Assembly (NCBI GenBank): GCA_007128045.1
Contig: SKYG01000241.1
Location: 1 to 24,643 of the forward strand
Direction: 5' to 3'
DNA from: Bacteroidales bacterium
Lineage (GTDB): Bacteria > Bacteroidota > Bacteroidia > Bacteroidales > UBA7960
Length of the DNA: 24,643 bases
In this document: one piece after another, positions 23,201 through 24,643 of the stretch
How positions within the stretch are numbered: the first letter of the stretch is position 1
How the letters are laid out: each line of letters begins with the position of its first letter
Notes under the pieces: generated by a model
Told to the model about the DNA's origin: nothing
The model's input: the letters and a program-made list of their open reading frames with translations, nothing else
Databases searched by the model: none
Translations under genes and position numbers: made by a program

Positions 23201-24535
23201 AACGGGGTGCATTATGGCACGTGGACGGGAAGCCGGTGGCAGGAATTATACAAAAACACCTTTGGTGAAGACTTTCTGCATAACATCTCAGACCCCAAAC
23301 CCTGGGAGGGTATCTATACTATTTCTGATCAGATAATCTGGGATATACGTACCCAACAAAGGAAGGAACTATTTGAGTATATTAAACATCGCATGCTCTC
23401 CAACCTGTCGAGAAGGCAAGAAACCCCAAGAAAGATATACCAAACGTTGGAAGCAATTGACAACCAATCCTTAACCATTGGGTTCGCACGACGATTTGCT
23501 ACCTACAAACGTGCACATCTGCTGTTTAATGATCTGGAACGGTTATCAAAGATCGTGAATAACGAACACAAGCCGGTGCAGATTATTTTCGCAGGGAAAG
23601 CACATCCCGCCGATCAGGCCGGACAGGATTTGATCAGAAACATTGTTGAGATCAGCAAGAGAAAAGAATTTCTCGGTAAAATTGTCTTCCTCGAAGACTA
23701 CGACATGGAGCTCGGTGCAGCCCTGACCCAGGGTGTCGATATTTGGCTGAACACACCTACCCGGCCATTGGAAGCTTCAGGAACAAGTGGAGAAAAGGCG
23801 GTACTTAATGGTGTAATGAATTTCAGCGTCATGGATGGTTGGTGGGCAGAAGGTTATCAGCCTGATGCAGGATGGCAGCTTCAGGAACAAAAAACCTATG
23901 AGAACCAAGTATTTCAGGATGAGCTGGATGCCGAAACAATCTATAATACGCTCGAAACAGAAATTGTTCCCATGTTCTACGAAAGAGATGAGAACGGTAT
24001 TCCCGTGCAATGGGTACAGTGGATAAAAAATAATATTGCTAAAATTGCTCCCCATTTTACCAATAAACGTATGATGGACGACTATTTCAAACAATATTAT
24101 AGCCTGTTGTTTGAAAGCTCTGATATGATCTGTAAAAATGAATTCAGCAAGGCTCGTGAGATATCCAGGTGGAAAAGCCATATTATCAGAGGCTGGGATA
24201 GCATTGAGGTAATCTCCAAAAAACTGATGTCCAACTCAGGCAAATCTATCCGTCTGGGAGAACTCTTTAAAGCTGAGCTTACAGTTGATCTTAATGAACT
24301 TTCAAAATCCGATTTTGGAGTAGAGGTGGTCTTCACTCAAAAAAATCTTGAAGGGCTGCCGGAAATAAAATCCGTATACGAAATGGATAGCCAGATCAAC
24401 GATCAGGGACAAGTCATTTTTAGCTGTGAAATACCAGCAAAAAGGACTGGCAAATTCAATTATGCTTTCAGGATGTTTCCCAATAGCGACATGCTGCCCC
24501 ACAGACAAGACTTTGCACTTGTAAAATGGTTGTAA
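20240..24535 (+). CDS. Bifunctional fusion: GT3 glycogen synthase + GT35 alpha-glucan phosphorylase
   Basis: This single 1431-codon frame has two complete enzymes. Residues 1 to about 565 are a eukaryote-type (GT3) glycogen synthase: EVSWEVCNKIGGIHTVISTKA at the start, AHFHEWMTGSGVLYL, FTTHATSLGR, TVSPGLIKEC, TPNGFDP, SGRYEYHTKGVDLF, and the E-x7-E pair E440/E448 in YYEPWGYTSLES. A Pro/Lys-rich linker (~566-590, KKPPSKLIELPPPASM) joins it to an alpha-glucan phosphorylase with an N-terminal DUF3417 segment (SRNLWWTWNYEA, ~610). Phosphorylase landmarks are IAYFSMEYGLHES, YSGGLGVLAGDFLK, YHCNEGHAAF, FTTHTPVPAGHD, FARRFATYKRAHL and EASGTSGEKAVLNG, with K1186 as the PLP lysine. A beta-rich tail closes the protein. 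One half extends glycogen, the other releases glucose-1-phosphate. Both active sites look intact. Confidence 0.93.
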   Translation: MKDTILKPDYLFEVSWEVCNKIGGIHTVISTKANILVNALHDNYICIGPDVWKETHGNPEFEEDRFLFRSWREQAGSEGIHIRIGRWKIAGEPIAMLVDFTPLFGEKDKIFTDLWLKFGLNSLSGQWDYTEPALFGYAAGQLIEHFYNYHLSASDRIAAHFHEWMTGSGVLYLNDKIPQAGTVFTTHATSLGRSLANNKRPLYSLLNSTEINTDALAQELGIVSRHSLEKLAANHADTFTTVSPGLIKECRQFLEKEPNIITPNGFDPACIPNENDYAEKRNMARTQLVNLAKGVINQNIPDNCMLVAISGRYEYHTKGVDLFIDALSKLNQSNPNNTIVAFILVPANQTGVRTEVVKRIQNPDYADPKSDEYITHMMVDEGYDPILQQLKRVNIHNMPDDKVKAIFVPTYLNGSDGVLNLNYYDLLTGFDLTVFPSYYEPWGYTSLESLAFHIPTITTSTTGFGQWVINRFEQHEKAITILDRDDDNYDEVVEMLSATLLNIVNQEGSGTLSGTGEGFNSLAHLNLKEGRILAGTIAESVYWDKLIDNYHNAYDLALHKANERHDLYKGKKPPSKLIELPPPASMMPVWKKIYVEINMPETFKQLPTLSRNLWWTWNYEAAEMFRDIDPVLWEQCEKNPNILLENLSTEHFDRLKQNDAFMKRYKHVIQKFSDYMHAANEKPEKQIAYFSMEYGLHESIKIYSGGLGVLAGDFLKQASDDNVNIVAVGLLYRFGYFSQNLSASGEQLATYAPHNFPKMSAQPVRDENGAWKKISIAFPGRTLHARIWKIDVGRIPLYLLDTDINENVSADRFITHQLYGGDWENRFKQEFLLGIGGIRLLDTLGLQPDVYHCNEGHAAFTGLERIRKYVLDNKLTFHEAQEVVRASSLFTTHTPVPAGHDFFSEDMLRTYMPHYAERLGISWDNFMQLGKMNPQNPEESFSMSVLAVKLSQQVNGVSRIHGAVSRDMFKDLYPGYFPEEIHIGYVTNGVHYGTWTGSRWQELYKNTFGEDFLHNISDPKPWEGIYTISDQIIWDIRTQQRKELFEYIKHRMLSNLSRRQETPRKIYQTLEAIDNQSLTIGFARRFATYKRAHLLFNDLERLSKIVNNEHKPVQIIFAGKAHPADQAGQDLIRNIVEISKRKEFLGKIVFLEDYDMELGAALTQGVDIWLNTPTRPLEASGTSGEKAVLNGVMNFSVMDGWWAEGYQPDAGWQLQEQKTYENQVFQDELDAETIYNTLETEIVPMFYERDENGIPVQWVQWIKNNIAKIAPHFTNKRMMDDYFKQYYSLLFESSDMICKNEFSKAREISRWKSHIIRGWDSIEVISKKLMSNSGKSIRLGELFKAELTVDLNELSKSDFGVEVVFTQKNLEGLPEIKSVYEMDSQINDQGQVIFSCEIPAKRTGKFNYAFRMFPNSDMLPHRQDFALVKWL

Positions 24536-24643
24536 CATTGGTCATCTTTTAATTCTTTAATTTTTTTAATAGTTGAACCATCCATGACAATCGCTTTACC
24601 TCACAGGCACATGAGTATATTCCAAAGGGTCGAAGGTCAAAAG
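24536..24643. other. AT-rich intergenic tail ending in a GGTCGAAGGTC repeat word
   Basis: This is the start of the region after the fusion gene. It holds T-rich runs without a clear hairpin and ends with AAGGGTCGAAGGTCAAAAG (24625-24643), the reverse-sense form of the CTTTYGAC repeat family seen at three other gaps. An ATG at 24583 is open to the window edge, but the frame runs through this repeat and is not supported as a gene. Confidence 0.4.

Noticed and set aside
24583..24643. Start of a new gene at the right edge
   Set aside because: Only 20 codons are visible, the frame runs into the GGTCGAAGGTC repeat, and no promoter or family feature supports it.

Overview
The window looks like a chromosomal segment of a Bacteroidota bacterium, probably a Bacteroidales/Marinilabiliales-type lineage. 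The signs are a type IX secretion (T9SS) C-terminal sorting domain, Bacteroidetes-style -7 promoter elements (TAnnTTTG) instead of a classical -10 box, weak or absent Shine-Dalgarno sequences, a Bacteroidetes-type glycogen locus (GH133-like, GT4, GH57, then a GT3-GT35 fusion) and a PagL-like outer-membrane protein. Genes appear ordinary and vertically inherited. I see no tRNA, rRNA, insertion sequence, phage gene or CRISPR array.

Layout. (1) 1-3647: the 3' end of a beta-helix-like surface protein, then a 1020-aa T9SS-exported multidomain protein. (2) 3733-4323 (-): a PagL-like outer-membrane beta-barrel deacylase homologue, divergent from (3). (3) 4381-7770 (+): an M20D amidohydrolase, an alanine-racemase-family enzyme overlapping it by 8 bp, and a low-specificity threonine aldolase, probably one transcription unit for amino-acid salvage. 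(4) 7771-7984: a convergent intergenic region packed with hairpin-forming repeats. (5) 7985-11790 (-): prmC, a NamZ-type exo-muramidase (DUF1343), lipA, a 44-aa lipoprotein and a 71-aa unknown protein. (6) 11886-15416 (+): sucC, gcvT and a secreted zinc-dependent phospholipase C/S1-P1-fold protein. (7) 15540-24535 (+): the glycogen locus, made of a glycogen-debranching-enzyme homologue, a GT4 glycosyltransferase, a GH57 amylase and a 1431-aa fusion of GT3 glycogen synthase with GT35 glucan phosphorylase.

The glycogen locus is the most interesting part. The debranching-enzyme homologue keeps its family frame but has changed several residues that I know as nearly invariant, including the Asp of the WGRDT motif (here IARYT). 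It may be a non-catalytic or re-purposed homologue. Downstream, polymer synthesis and phosphorolysis are joined in one polypeptide.

A second theme is intergenic simple repeats: CTTTYGA-type heptamers at several loci, an ATCAGCG array, TTGTCTGA octamers and a 47-bp hairpin repeat. They sit in the gaps between otherwise normal housekeeping genes, and no gene explains them.
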